From contig JAAFAB010000001.1 in the NCBI GenBank assembly GCA_018222585.1, positions 220,166 to 284,165 on the forward strand: 64,000 nucleotides of DNA, read 5' to 3'. The notes under the pieces were generated by a model. That model had not been told where the DNA came from, ran no database searches, and saw nothing but the letters and a program-made list of their open reading frames with translations. A program made the position numbers and the translations under genes. The stretch comes from Paracoccaceae bacterium (GTDB taxonomy: Bacteria; Pseudomonadota; Alphaproteobacteria; Rhodobacterales; Rhodobacteraceae). Below are positions 52,622 through 61,433 of the stretch, in pieces (the first letter of the stretch is position 1; each line of letters starts with the position of its first letter).

Positions 52622-53842
52622 TCAGAAGGAGGTCTGGAAGGAGAGCGAGAAGTTCTCGACCTCGTCGTAATCTTCTTTCTGCAGCGGCACGGCGGCGTTC
52701 AGCTGCAGTTTGCCGACGCCGGTGTCGAACTCCATCGACACGCCGGCCGAAGCGCGCAGACGGGCGCTGTCGTCGACCGGATCGGCCCCGGCGATACCGC
52801 CGGCGGTGCTGTCCAGCCCCCAGAGGCTGCCGACATCGAGAAAGACCCCCGGCAGCACCGGCGCGTCGCCGAAGGCGTGGGGGAACTGCGCGTCGACCCG
52901 GGCGACGGCGAAACTGTTGCCCCCCAGGGCCGGTTCATCCGCCACCGCGATGTCGCGCGGGCCGTAGCCGCCGAAGGCGAAGCCGCGCAGCGACGCCTGG
53001 CCCAGCACGAAGCGGTCACCGACATGGCTTTCGCCGCCAAGCGCGTGGAGCGTGCCCGCCGAGAAACGGGTCGTCAGGCGCACGGCATCGCCGGCGAAGC
53101 TCCAGCTGGCGGCGGACTTGGCCTGCAGCAGCAGGAAGTCGTGGTCTTCCGAGGTCTGGCCCAGCTCCAGCACCAGGTCGTGACGCTGGCCGAGGCGGCT
53201 CTGCCCCGGGGTGCGGTCGAGCCAGGAATAACGCAGGCCGAGGGCGGTGCGGGTGCGGCTGCCCTCATCGGCCCGGATCAGCGCCGAGGTGGTCGCCGAA
53301 ACATTCGAGATTTCAGCGCGCGAGAACGACAGGTAGGTGGCAACGCTGCGTCCGGCTCCGAGATCCCAGGTCAGGCGCGGGGTGAGGCGGACGCTCTCGC
53401 TGTCGAAGGCGAAGAGGTCGTTGGCCTCGCTGCGGTCGGCCGAGATCCCGAGGCCGAAGACCGGCGAGCCACCCGCCGCATCCATCGAGAGGTCGAGATC
53501 GTAGGCCAGGCTGTCCTCGCTGGCCTCGATGCCAAAGCGCAGCCGACCGCGATCATTGAACAGGCGGTCCGAGGCGACAGTGGCGCCGACCACCGTTCCG
53601 AGCGCGTCGTTGTAGGCCAGGCGGGCGCCGAGGCGGGCCAGCGGGCGGGTATCCTGCGGGGTGTAGTCCTCGGCCATCTCGGGGGCGGCATCGCGGGCCA
53701 CTTCCGGCGCGGCGGTCGCGGCAGCCCTTGGGGGATCGAGGAAATCGACGCTTTCGGCCAGCACCAGTGGCGCCGCGAGCGACGCACCCCCGGCGAGGGC
53801 GAAGGCAAACCCCTTCATCACGAGTCCAGACGTCACCGACAT
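52622..53842 (-). CDS. Omp85/BamA-type outer-membrane barrel without POTRA domains
   Basis: This encodes 406 residues. Signal peptide about 1-29 (KGFAFALAGGASLAAPLVLA). Residues about 70-406 alternate as beta strands; the conserved Omp85 RGF motif is at 286-288 (ASLRGFAFGGYGPRD), followed by LGGNSFAVARVDAQFP and ending FSLSFQTSF, the outer-membrane beta signal. Only about 40 Ala/Pro-rich residues precede the barrel, so there are no POTRA domains. I chose the start at 53842 for its GGAGG site. It may insert or pass proteins across the outer membrane for the neighbouring system. Confidence 0.78.
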   Translation of the reverse strand: MSVTSGLVMKGFAFALAGGASLAAPLVLAESVDFLDPPRAAATAAPEVARDAAPEMAEDYTPQDTRPLARLGARLAYNDALGTVVGATVASDRLFNDRGRLRFGIEASEDSLAYDLDLSMDAAGGSPVFGLGISADRSEANDLFAFDSESVRLTPRLTWDLGAGRSVATYLSFSRAEISNVSATTSALIRADEGSRTRTALGLRYSWLDRTPGQSRLGQRHDLVLELGQTSEDHDFLLLQAKSAASWSFAGDAVRLTTRFSAGTLHALGGESHVGDRFVLGQASLRGFAFGGYGPRDIAVADEPALGGNSFAVARVDAQFPHAFGDAPVLPGVFLDVGSLWGLDSTAGGIAGADPVDDSARLRASAGVSMEFDTGVGKLQLNAAVPLQKEDYDEVENFSLSFQTSF

Positions 53843-53971
53843 GGCCCCTCCACATATCATTGCGGCGCCCGCAGCCGGCACCCTCATGACATCCCCGCCA
53901 AGACTGTCGCAGATCGGCGTCTTCGGGTAAATCCTGTAGCAAATCGCCAGCGGTTGTGTGACATTTTGGGC

Positions 53972-54769
53972 ATGTCACAGCACCTGCCACCTGTTCGCCG
54001 CCCCGCCCGCCCCTCGCGCGCCCTGCTGTCCCGGCTGGTGGCCGCCGCCGACGGCTGCGAACGCTCCTTCTCGGTGACCGCGAGCGGGGTCGAGGACCGG
54101 GTGCTGTTCTTCCTCGAGCATGACGCCGGCGCCGCCGCTCTGCTGCGCGAGGCGGCACAGGAGATGGAGCTGCCCGAGACCCTTCTAAAGTCCTGGGAAG
54201 CGGCGCGCCCCGGGGCCGATGCGCTCGGGCTGGCGCTGCGCAGCGACGGCGCCTCGGTACGGCTCTACACCCAATACTGGGAGGTGCTGGTGGCGCGGCT
54301 GCGGCAGGGCGATCCAGGAGACATGCCGCTTTACGCCGGGTTCAAGGCGCTGCCTGATGGCAGCACCCGCATCGACCGCTACATGCCGGTGGTCGCCGCC
54401 CCGCGTGAGGTCTACATGCCACCGCTGCGCGAGGCCCTGCAGTCGCTGGACCTGGATCCGCTGGCGATCGAGCAGGCGCTCGGCCCGCTGACCCCTGAGC
54501 GCTGCATCTTCACCCGCACCGAGGGCGCGGGGCGCAACTCCTGGCTGACGACGCTGCGGCGGGCGCGGCTGAAGCCCGGGCGGGTGACGGCGATGCTGGC
54601 CGGGCTGACCCAGCAGGCCCGGCTGGCCGAGGCCGCCGCCTGCGCGACGCGCGCGCCCCTGATCCATGTCGCCGGGGGCGAGGATGCGCAAAAGGGCCCG
54701 TTCACCACGCTCTATTTCGAGATTACCGCCGCCGAGGCCGAGGCCGCGTTGAGCCCTATGGTCAGCTGA
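53972..54769 (+). CDS. Unrecognised protein embedded in the secretion cluster
   Basis: This encodes 265 residues without signal peptide or membrane segment. Features: SFSVTASGVEDRVLFFLEHD, LYTQYWEVLVARLRQG, GSTRIDRYMPVV and RNSWLTTLRRARLKPGR. It looks like an alpha/beta cytoplasmic protein. I recognise no family. It diverges from the Omp85 gene (129-bp gap) and its stop directly abuts that of the adaptor gene on the other strand. A chaperone or targeting factor is conceivable, but unproven. Confidence 0.75.
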   Translation: MSQHLPPVRRPARPSRALLSRLVAAADGCERSFSVTASGVEDRVLFFLEHDAGAAALLREAAQEMELPETLLKSWEAARPGADALGLALRSDGASVRLYTQYWEVLVARLRQGDPGDMPLYAGFKALPDGSTRIDRYMPVVAAPREVYMPPLREALQSLDLDPLAIEQALGPLTPERCIFTRTEGAGRNSWLTTLRRARLKPGRVTAMLAGLTQQARLAEAAACATRAPLIHVAGGEDAQKGPFTTLYFEITAAEAEAALSPMVS

Positions 54770-55510
54770 TCAGCCGGCCCCGCCCTGCCAGCCGGTGACC
54801 CGGCAGGAGATGCCCGCCGGCAACGCCCGGTCGGAATTGTCGATCTCGGCCAGCACTGAGAAGGTGTTCGAGGCCACGTCGAGGAAGGGATCGATGGCGA
54901 CCACCTGCCCCGAGACGGTGCCGCCGGTCAGGTCAATGGCAAAGGTGATCTCGTCGCCTGCGGCGATCTCTCCGTAGAAGGCGTCGGTAAAGACCATCTC
55001 GGCGCGCAGGGTGTCGATGTCGATCAGGCGCAGCAGGGGGTCGGTGCCGATCAGCTCGCCGACCGCGACGCCGACCGTGGCGACGTAGCCGGTGAAGGGC
55101 GCCAGCACCTGCGTGCGCTCCAGCGCCAGTTCGGCGCGGTTCCTCTCGGCCACGGCGAGGCGCAGCTCGGTGCGGGTCTTCTCCAGCTCTTCGCCGGACA
55201 CGAGGTTGCGCTGGCCCAGCCGGTCGAGGCGTTCCAGCCGCGCGGTCAGGTCCTCGATGGTGATCGCCGCCAGCGCCAGGTCGGCCTCGACCAGGGCGCG
55301 ATCGAGTTGCACCAGCACATCGCCCTTCTGCACCAGGTCCGCACGTTCGGCGCGGACCTCGGTGACGATGCCGGTGCGTTCCGAGCCGACATCGGAGACA
55401 TGCAGCGGCGACAGCAGGCAGGTCAGCGGCTGCGGCACCATCTGCCCCTCCTGGGCGGCGGCGGGAAGCGGGGCGAGGGCCAGAAGGCCAAGGGCGAGAG
55501 CGCGTGTCAT
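54770..55510 (-). CDS. HlyD/RND-type periplasmic adaptor
   Basis: This encodes 246 residues. Signal peptide 1-19 (ALGLLALAPLPAAAQ). A lipoyl-like half motif (GIVTEVRAERADLVQKGDVL), a short helical hairpin (about 75-130) and the second lipoyl half plus beta barrel (VLAPFTGYVATVGVAVGELI; VVAIDPFLD). It is short for an adaptor and has no lipobox. It is the last gene of the SecA-like operon, 9 bp after it. Confidence 0.85.
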   Translation of the reverse strand: MTRALALGLLALAPLPAAAQEGQMVPQPLTCLLSPLHVSDVGSERTGIVTEVRAERADLVQKGDVLVQLDRALVEADLALAAITIEDLTARLERLDRLGQRNLVSGEELEKTRTELRLAVAERNRAELALERTQVLAPFTGYVATVGVAVGELIGTDPLLRLIDIDTLRAEMVFTDAFYGEIAAGDEITFAIDLTGGTVSGQVVAIDPFLDVASNTFSVLAEIDNSDRALPAGISCRVTGWQGGAG

Positions 55511-55519
55511 GGCGAAAGC

Positions 55520-57448
55520 CTAGCGGATGCCAAGCTGGCGCGCCAGTTCCTGTTCGCGCAGCAGCGTCGCCCGCCGCTGCGAGAGCGCCCGGCCATCGCG
55601 CGCGCCCTGCATCCGCGACAGCGCCCGGCGCGGGAACAGCCTGAGCCGCAGCAGCGCCATGCAGAGCACCCGGGTCAGCCCCGGCACCCCTTCCGACAGC
55701 CCCCGGTCGGTCAGCGCGATCTGGCGCTCGTAGCTGCCCGGGTCGCCCTGCCGCCCGGCGCGTCCGTACAGCTGCCGTTCCAGCCGCCCCGAGGCCATGA
55801 CCGAGGCGATGATCACATGCAGCCCGCCCGCCGCCCGCACGCTTTCGGCCAGGCCGATATCGGTGCCGCGCCCGGCGAGGTGGGTGGCGATGGTGATGCG
55901 GCCCGGCTGGCCGGCCTCGGCGACCAGCTCGGCCTCCTGCGCCTCGGCCAGGGCATCCAGCACGGCGACCTCGCGCCCCCGCGCGGCGAAGGTGGCACGC
56001 AGGGCCTCGGCCTCGGCAACGTCGTTGAGGCCGATCAGCACCGAGCGGTCCCGCGCCACCTCTTCGGCCCGCGCGGCGATGGCCTGCCACTTGCGCGGCG
56101 CATCGCGGTGGATACGCAGGCCGAGGTCCTTCAGCCGAGAGGGCGCATGGGGCTTCACCGGGCGCACTGCCAGCCGGTAGATCGACCAGAACTCGGCCCG
56201 GCATTCATGGGCAGTGCCGGTGAGGCCCGCCAGATGGCGATACGAGCGGAAGAAGCTCTGTTGCGTGATCTGGCCGACGGTGCGCGCCTCGGCGGAGGGG
56301 GTCACGCCCTCTTTCAGCTCGACCATCTGCTGCATCCCGTAGGACCACTTGCGATCCTCCATCAGGCGGCCCGTGGCCTGGTCGATCATCAGCACCTCGC
56401 CCTCGCGCAGGATGTAGTGCACCCCGTCGCGGAAGTTGTGCAGGGCGGTCAGGGCCATCTCGGCCAGGGTCACCAGCCCGTCGTCCCGCGCCGCCGGGTG
56501 GGGCCAGTGGCGGGCCTGTTCGGCAAGCGCCGAGATCCCGGTCTCGGTCAGACGCCAGCTGTCGCGGGTGTCCTTGCTGCGCTCGCGCCCCGGGCGCGTC
56601 CTACGGGCGAACTCCAGCAGGTCGGTGAACAGGCGGATGTCGGCGGCGGGCGGCGCCGAGGTCGGCTCTGACAGGATCATCGGCACGGTGGCGTCGTCGA
56701 TCAGCACGCTGTCAACCTCGTCCACCACGGCAAAGCTGCGCCCCATCTGGCGCGCGGTATGCGCCGCCTTGCCCTGCCGCGCCTCGCGCAGATCGCGCAG
56801 GGCGTCGAAGACGAAGGTCTTGTTGGCGCCGTAGACGATGTCGTGGTCGTAGGCCGCGCGCTTCTCGTCATCGGTGTGCTTCTGCAGCACCACGGTCGAG
56901 GTCAGCCCGAGGCGGCGGGCCATGGGGGCCATGCCCTCGTGGTCGCGGGCGGCGAGGTAGTCGTTGACGGTGATCACATGGGTGAAGATGCCGACCCGCG
57001 CGGCGGCCAGCGCCGTCAGCGCGGCGGCCAGCGACTTGCCCTCGCCGGTGCGCAGCTCGACGCATTCGCCGGCCAGCAGGCGCAGGGCGCATTCGATCTG
57101 GTTGTCGCGCAGCGAAAGGCCGGTCTCGCGGCGGATGACCTCCAGCACCAGCGCCAGCACGGCGGCCCCCTCGCGCGCCAGAAGCGCCTCGGCGCGGATG
57201 TGCAGGGCGGCGTTGACCTCCGAGAGGTCGTCATCCGAGAGCGGTTGCAAGAGCGCCCAGGCCTCGCGTGTGGCGGCGATCAGGCGGGCGGGGGCCAGCC
57301 CGCCCCTGCCCCGGCTCAGCCGCCAGCCGATGGTGTCGTCGAAGAACAGCCGCGCCCGGCCCAGGCGCGACAGCTCGCGCCGCACCGGATGGCGGCGAGA
57401 GCGGCGCCAGGCGCGCAGGCCCGGCGGGGCGGTGTCGGCCAGGCTCAT
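55520..57448 (-). CDS. SecA-like ATPase, shortened
   Basis: This encodes 642 residues, against about 900 for SecA. Walker A RTGEGKS (133-139), DEVDS (243-247), VYGANKTFVFD, the IDQATGRLMEDRKWSYGM region, LAGLTGTA, HLAGRGTDI and YGRAGRQGDPGS are all SecA-like, so both nucleotide-binding domains and the preprotein-binding part are present. Only about 80 residues follow the last motif, so the helical wing and the Zn/SecB tail are missing. It lies between an M50/HlyD gene and an adaptor gene in an operon headed by a giant protein, so a specialised motor for that protein is likely. Confidence 0.87.
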   Translation of the reverse strand: MSLADTAPPGLRAWRRSRRHPVRRELSRLGRARLFFDDTIGWRLSRGRGGLAPARLIAATREAWALLQPLSDDDLSEVNAALHIRAEALLAREGAAVLALVLEVIRRETGLSLRDNQIECALRLLAGECVELRTGEGKSLAAALTALAAARVGIFTHVITVNDYLAARDHEGMAPMARRLGLTSTVVLQKHTDDEKRAAYDHDIVYGANKTFVFDALRDLREARQGKAAHTARQMGRSFAVVDEVDSVLIDDATVPMILSEPTSAPPAADIRLFTDLLEFARRTRPGRERSKDTRDSWRLTETGISALAEQARHWPHPAARDDGLVTLAEMALTALHNFRDGVHYILREGEVLMIDQATGRLMEDRKWSYGMQQMVELKEGVTPSAEARTVGQITQQSFFRSYRHLAGLTGTAHECRAEFWSIYRLAVRPVKPHAPSRLKDLGLRIHRDAPRKWQAIAARAEEVARDRSVLIGLNDVAEAEALRATFAARGREVAVLDALAEAQEAELVAEAGQPGRITIATHLAGRGTDIGLAESVRAAGGLHVIIASVMASGRLERQLYGRAGRQGDPGSYERQIALTDRGLSEGVPGLTRVLCMALLRLRLFPRRALSRMQGARDGRALSQRRATLLREQELARQLGIR

Positions 57449-57476
57449 GCCGCCGTCCCGGTCTGGTGCGAAACGC

Positions 57477-59594
57477 TCACAGGCGGATCACCCGGACGAA
57501 GAGGCGGCGCAGGTGGAACAGCAGCTGTTCCGCCGCCGTCGCCTGCCCCAGATCGACGCGGGCATCAAAGCGCATCCCGGCGCGCGCCGACAGGTCGCCC
57601 TCGGGCTGGGCCCAGAGGATCCAGCTGGCGATCAGCACCCGGCCCTCGCCGCCCGGGCTGGCGGGCAACGGCCCCCCGGCGGGGGCCAGCAGCGCCTCGG
57701 GCACCTGCCCGCCGCTGTCGACCACGCTGTCGCGCAGCACCGGCAGGGACATCTGCGCCCCGTCGGGGAACAGCAGGCCGACCCGCTGGCTGTCGCGCGC
57801 CCGGCCCGAGTAGGAGGCCGGGAAGGCCATCGGCAGTTCGATCGCATCCCCCGCCTGCACCTCGCCCAGCCGGTCGCCCCGGAACAGGAAGGCCCCTTCC
57901 AGTGGCGCCCGCGCCCCGTCCCAGGCCAACCGCCCGGCGCGGGGCGCGGTGACCGAAAGGGCGGTGACCCGTTCCTCGGCGCGCTCCAGCGCCTCGGCGG
58001 TGATCTGATGCTCGCGCTCAAGGCGCTGGCGTTCCAGGGGGGCAAGGCCGGCGCGGGTCAGCGCCTCGGAGAGGTAGGCCAGGCTGAGGGTCAGCGCCTC
58101 GCGCCGGGCCAGCGCTTCGGGGTCTTCGAGGCGCAGGATCTCCTCGCCCGCCGCGACCTGCGCACCATCGGCGACGCGGAAGGCGGCGACACGGGCCGTC
58201 GTTGCGGCGGTGACCTGGGCGGCAGGCAGTGTGGTCACCTGCCCCTCGCCCCGGGCCGAGAAGGGCAGCGGCACGAAGCCCGCCAGCCCGACCACCACGG
58301 CGATGAACAGCAGGAAGCGCACCCCGGCGCGGCGTTGACGGTTCTGGGACCTGGCCATGCGCCACCCCTTTCGCAAAGTCTTGTAGGGGGGCCAGAGCAG
58401 CCCCATCACCACCGCCCAGGCCGCCAGCAGCAGCCCCAGCAGGAAGAACCAGTTGGCCACCACGAAGGCGATGGTCAGCGTCAGCAGCATCCGGTAGGCC
58501 AGCGCCCCGGTGCCGTAGAGCGCGAAGATCCGCGCCTCGCTGCGGCTGACGTCCAGCTCGGGGCGCAGCCCGCAGATCCGCCACAGGAAGCGGTCCTGCA
58601 GGAAGGCCCCGGCGCGGGAGGCGAGGTTGGGCAGTTCCAGCCAGTCCGACAGCACGTAGTAGGCGTCGAACTTCAGCAGCGGATTGCCGTTGAACAGCAG
58701 GGTCGAGACCGTACCCAGCAGGATGAAGTTGAACAGGATCGCGCGTTCCAGCCCCGGTTCCAGCGACAGCCAGAGGATCAGCGCCAGCGAGGCCATGACC
58801 AGCTCGGCCAGGATCCCTGCCCCGCCGACCAGCATCCGCGCGCGCTTGTCCGGCAGGGCGTTGGCCTCGCTGGCCTCGACATAGGGCACCGGGAACAGGA
58901 CGAGGAACATCACCCCGCATTCGCGCACCTTGCCGCCGAAACGGTAAAGCGCGAGGCAATGGGCCATCTCGTGAAAGAATTTCATCACCGGATAGGTCAG
59001 CGCCACGCCGATCAGCCGCGATTGCGACAACAGCGCCTGGTCGGCGCCCTGGGTCAGCTCTGGCAGGTGCATCAGCCCAAGGACCAGCCCGCTGAGCAAC
59101 AGGGCCGCCACCAGCACCCCGCCGAAGGGCGTGAAGAGCCAGGCGACGAAAGGCCAGACCGCGCGCACCAGCGGCTCGGGATCGAAAAGCTTGACCTTGA
59201 TCGACAGCGGCGAGGCGGCGCGGCTCTCGATCTGCTGGGACCGGCGGCGGGTGTCGCGTTCGGTCAGGCTTTCGGCGTCGATGTCGTGGTCCGACAGCAC
59301 GAGGCCGGAGGACACGAGTTGCAGCAGCCAGTCGACCAGCTCGCTCTGCGTCGGCGCAGTGGCGGGGCGGCGGATCATCTCTTCCCAGAGCGCCTGCGCC
59401 GTGCGCCGCCCGTCCAGCATCCGCCACAGATCCTGCGCCCGCGCCGACAGGCGGACATGCTGGCCGGTGATCCGGTCAGAGAGCACGATATAGGGTTCGC
59501 CCCGGAAGACCTGCGCCGAGGCGCTGACGGCGGCGCGGCGGCGAAAGCGGCGTTCGGCGAAGAGGTGCCAGTCGGGGTGACGCAGCCCGGCCAT
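57477..59594 (-). CDS. PqqD-like / M50 metalloprotease-like / HlyD fusion membrane protein
   Basis: This encodes 705 residues. Residues about 30-105 form a PqqD-like winged helix. Multiple membrane segments follow from about 145; the zinc motif HEMAH is at 208-212 and the partner motif NPLLKFD at 304-310. After the last membrane segment (near 440-455) comes a HlyD-like periplasmic part with lipoyl halves and a helical hairpin. It resembles proteins called putative peptide zinc metalloproteases with an HlyD part. It could cut or pass a signal segment of the substrate. Gap to the preceding gene is 4 bp. Confidence 0.82.
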   Translation of the reverse strand: MAGLRHPDWHLFAERRFRRRAAVSASAQVFRGEPYIVLSDRITGQHVRLSARAQDLWRMLDGRRTAQALWEEMIRRPATAPTQSELVDWLLQLVSSGLVLSDHDIDAESLTERDTRRRSQQIESRAASPLSIKVKLFDPEPLVRAVWPFVAWLFTPFGGVLVAALLLSGLVLGLMHLPELTQGADQALLSQSRLIGVALTYPVMKFFHEMAHCLALYRFGGKVRECGVMFLVLFPVPYVEASEANALPDKRARMLVGGAGILAELVMASLALILWLSLEPGLERAILFNFILLGTVSTLLFNGNPLLKFDAYYVLSDWLELPNLASRAGAFLQDRFLWRICGLRPELDVSRSEARIFALYGTGALAYRMLLTLTIAFVVANWFFLLGLLLAAWAVVMGLLWPPYKTLRKGWRMARSQNRQRRAGVRFLLFIAVVVGLAGFVPLPFSARGEGQVTTLPAAQVTAATTARVAAFRVADGAQVAAGEEILRLEDPEALARREALTLSLAYLSEALTRAGLAPLERQRLEREHQITAEALERAEERVTALSVTAPRAGRLAWDGARAPLEGAFLFRGDRLGEVQAGDAIELPMAFPASYSGRARDSQRVGLLFPDGAQMSLPVLRDSVVDSGGQVPEALLAPAGGPLPASPGGEGRVLIASWILWAQPEGDLSARAGMRFDARVDLGQATAAEQLLFHLRRLFVRVIRL

Positions 59595-59598
59595 GGGC

Positions 59599-61410
59599 CT
59601 AGCTCCAGCGCCAGAGGGTCCGGCGGAACCAGCGCGCCGCGCCGCGCGTCCAGGCCTTCAGCGCCGAGGTCTCGCCAAGGTCCAGCCGCGCCACGCCGCG
59701 CATCCCGTCCAGCAGGTCCAGCGCCGGGGCCGCGTCGAAATCCAGCCAGACCGGGAAGCTGTTGATGCCCTCGCGTTGCTCGGGGCGCCCGCCCATGGCG
59801 GCCAGCGTCACCGGCAGGGGCGCATCCGGGTAGGCAGTCAGCAGCAGGCTGCCGGGGGTGCCGACGGGCAGGTCGGAAATCCAGTCCTCGTCGACAAAGG
59901 CCAGAACGCGGAAGGCACCCGAGGTCGCCAGCTCCATCAGCGGCTCGCCCAGACGGACCCTGTCGCCGACCCGGCGCCAGGCGTCGCCGCCGACCACCAC
60001 CGCCTCTGAGGGCGCGGCGAAGGTGGCGAGGTCAAGCTGGCGTTCGGTCAGCCCGAGGTCGACCTGGGCCTGTTCGCGCTGCGCTTCCAGCAGGCGCACC
60101 TGGGCGGTGTCGCGCTGCGCGCGGGCGGTGGCGGCCTCGCTCTCGATCTCGGCAATGCGGGCGCGGATCTGGTTGAGGCGCAACCGCAGGTCGGCGTCCT
60201 CCATGGCGACCAGCAGGTCGCCGCCCTGCACCCGGTCGCCCAGCTGGAAGGGCGCGCGCGACAGGAAACCGTCGAAGGGGGCCGAAACCACCTGCCGCTC
60301 GCGCGCCTCGACGCGGGCGGTGAACGAGGGTTCGATCCGGGCCGGCACGAAGGCCAGCGTCACGGCGGCCCCGGCAAGGATCAGCAGCGCCAGCTTCAGC
60401 TTCCAGGCGGTCTTGCCGAAGAGCGTGATGAACAGCCCGGCCAGGAAGTTGCCCAGCCGGCGCAGCGGCGCGGGATGGGCGCGGGCCTGGATCGTCAGCG
60501 CCTCGCCCAGCAGGCCCGAGAGCGTTTCGGCCCCCTCGGCGCGCAGCCCCTGCCCCTCGCCCTCCGCGAAGATCAGCACCACCACGGCGCCCGCCCTGTC
60601 GCCCTGCCAGACCGGCAGGATCAGCCCGCGCGCGCCGCCGAGGCGCTCGACCAGCAGCTGTGCCTCGTCCAGCAGGCGGGCGGTCAGCGGGTCCTCGCGG
60701 CCCGGGTCCTCGTCCAGCCCTTCAGGCGGCAGACCCTCGGCCGGGGTGGTCAGCATCGGGGTGCGGTGGCGCAGGGCCAGACCGGCCAGCGCCTCGATCG
60801 CCTGGCGCGCGTCCGAGGGCCGCTCGATCCCGCCCCCGCCCGAGATCGCGGCCAGTTTCGGCGTCTCGGCCCGGACCCAGCAGACGCCGGTCAGCGCGGG
60901 CTGAAAGGCGCCCTCCAGCCGGGCGATCCACTGGTCGGCCAGCACCCGGCGGTTGCGGGCGCGCGCCGCCTCGATCAGCACCTGTGCCCCGACGGCGCCG
61001 CCTAGGGCGCGGGACTCGCCCGCCTCCGCACGGTCCTTCAGAGCGGCGACCAGCAGCCAGCCGGTGCGCGCCTCGATGGCGTTGAGCGTGGTCTGAAGCT
61101 CTCCGGGCGTGATGCCTGCCAGCCGCAGGATCAGCACCAGATCCAGGCCCGGCCCGCCGACCATGTAGGTCGCCAGCCAGCCCTCCTGCCCCTCGCCCAT
61201 GGCCTCGACCGCGCCCCCGGCATCGGGATCGAAGGCGGCCAGCACGCGACGGTGCACCTGCATCGGCAGATCGCCGAGCCGCGCCGCCTCGGTCCAGTCG
61301 CCCCCCTCGCCGAGGAAGGCCTGCACGCCCTTGAGCCCCGGCAGCACCGCCAGGTGCCGCCGCAGCGCGCGCTCGAAGAGCGGCATGGTCAGAGGGGCCG
61401 TCATGGTCAT
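59599..61410 (-). CDS. HlyD-like adaptor with a large cytoplasmic N-terminal region
   Basis: This encodes 603 residues. Residues 1 to about 335 are soluble, with two GAF-like stretches (GWLATYMVGG, GWLLVAALKDRA; LILPVWQGDRAGAVVVLIFA). A membrane segment is at 338-356. The HlyD part follows (VSAPFDGFLSRAPFQLGDRV, a long coiled coil about 410-465, then VGGDAWRRVGDRVRLGEPLM). It therefore spans the inner membrane, facing both sides. It follows the giant gene by 23 bp. Confidence 0.83.
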   Translation of the reverse strand: MTMTAPLTMPLFERALRRHLAVLPGLKGVQAFLGEGGDWTEAARLGDLPMQVHRRVLAAFDPDAGGAVEAMGEGQEGWLATYMVGGPGLDLVLILRLAGITPGELQTTLNAIEARTGWLLVAALKDRAEAGESRALGGAVGAQVLIEAARARNRRVLADQWIARLEGAFQPALTGVCWVRAETPKLAAISGGGGIERPSDARQAIEALAGLALRHRTPMLTTPAEGLPPEGLDEDPGREDPLTARLLDEAQLLVERLGGARGLILPVWQGDRAGAVVVLIFAEGEGQGLRAEGAETLSGLLGEALTIQARAHPAPLRRLGNFLAGLFITLFGKTAWKLKLALLILAGAAVTLAFVPARIEPSFTARVEARERQVVSAPFDGFLSRAPFQLGDRVQGGDLLVAMEDADLRLRLNQIRARIAEIESEAATARAQRDTAQVRLLEAQREQAQVDLGLTERQLDLATFAAPSEAVVVGGDAWRRVGDRVRLGEPLMELATSGAFRVLAFVDEDWISDLPVGTPGSLLLTAYPDAPLPVTLAAMGGRPEQREGINSFPVWLDFDAAPALDLLDGMRGVARLDLGETSALKAWTRGAARWFRRTLWRWS

Positions 61411-61433
61411 CCGGTCAGGTCTTCAGCGTGCGT

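Noticed and set aside
53882..53887. Earlier start for the Omp85-like gene at 53887
   Set aside because: It would put 15 extra residues before the signal peptide; the ATG at 53842 has a strong GGAGG site.
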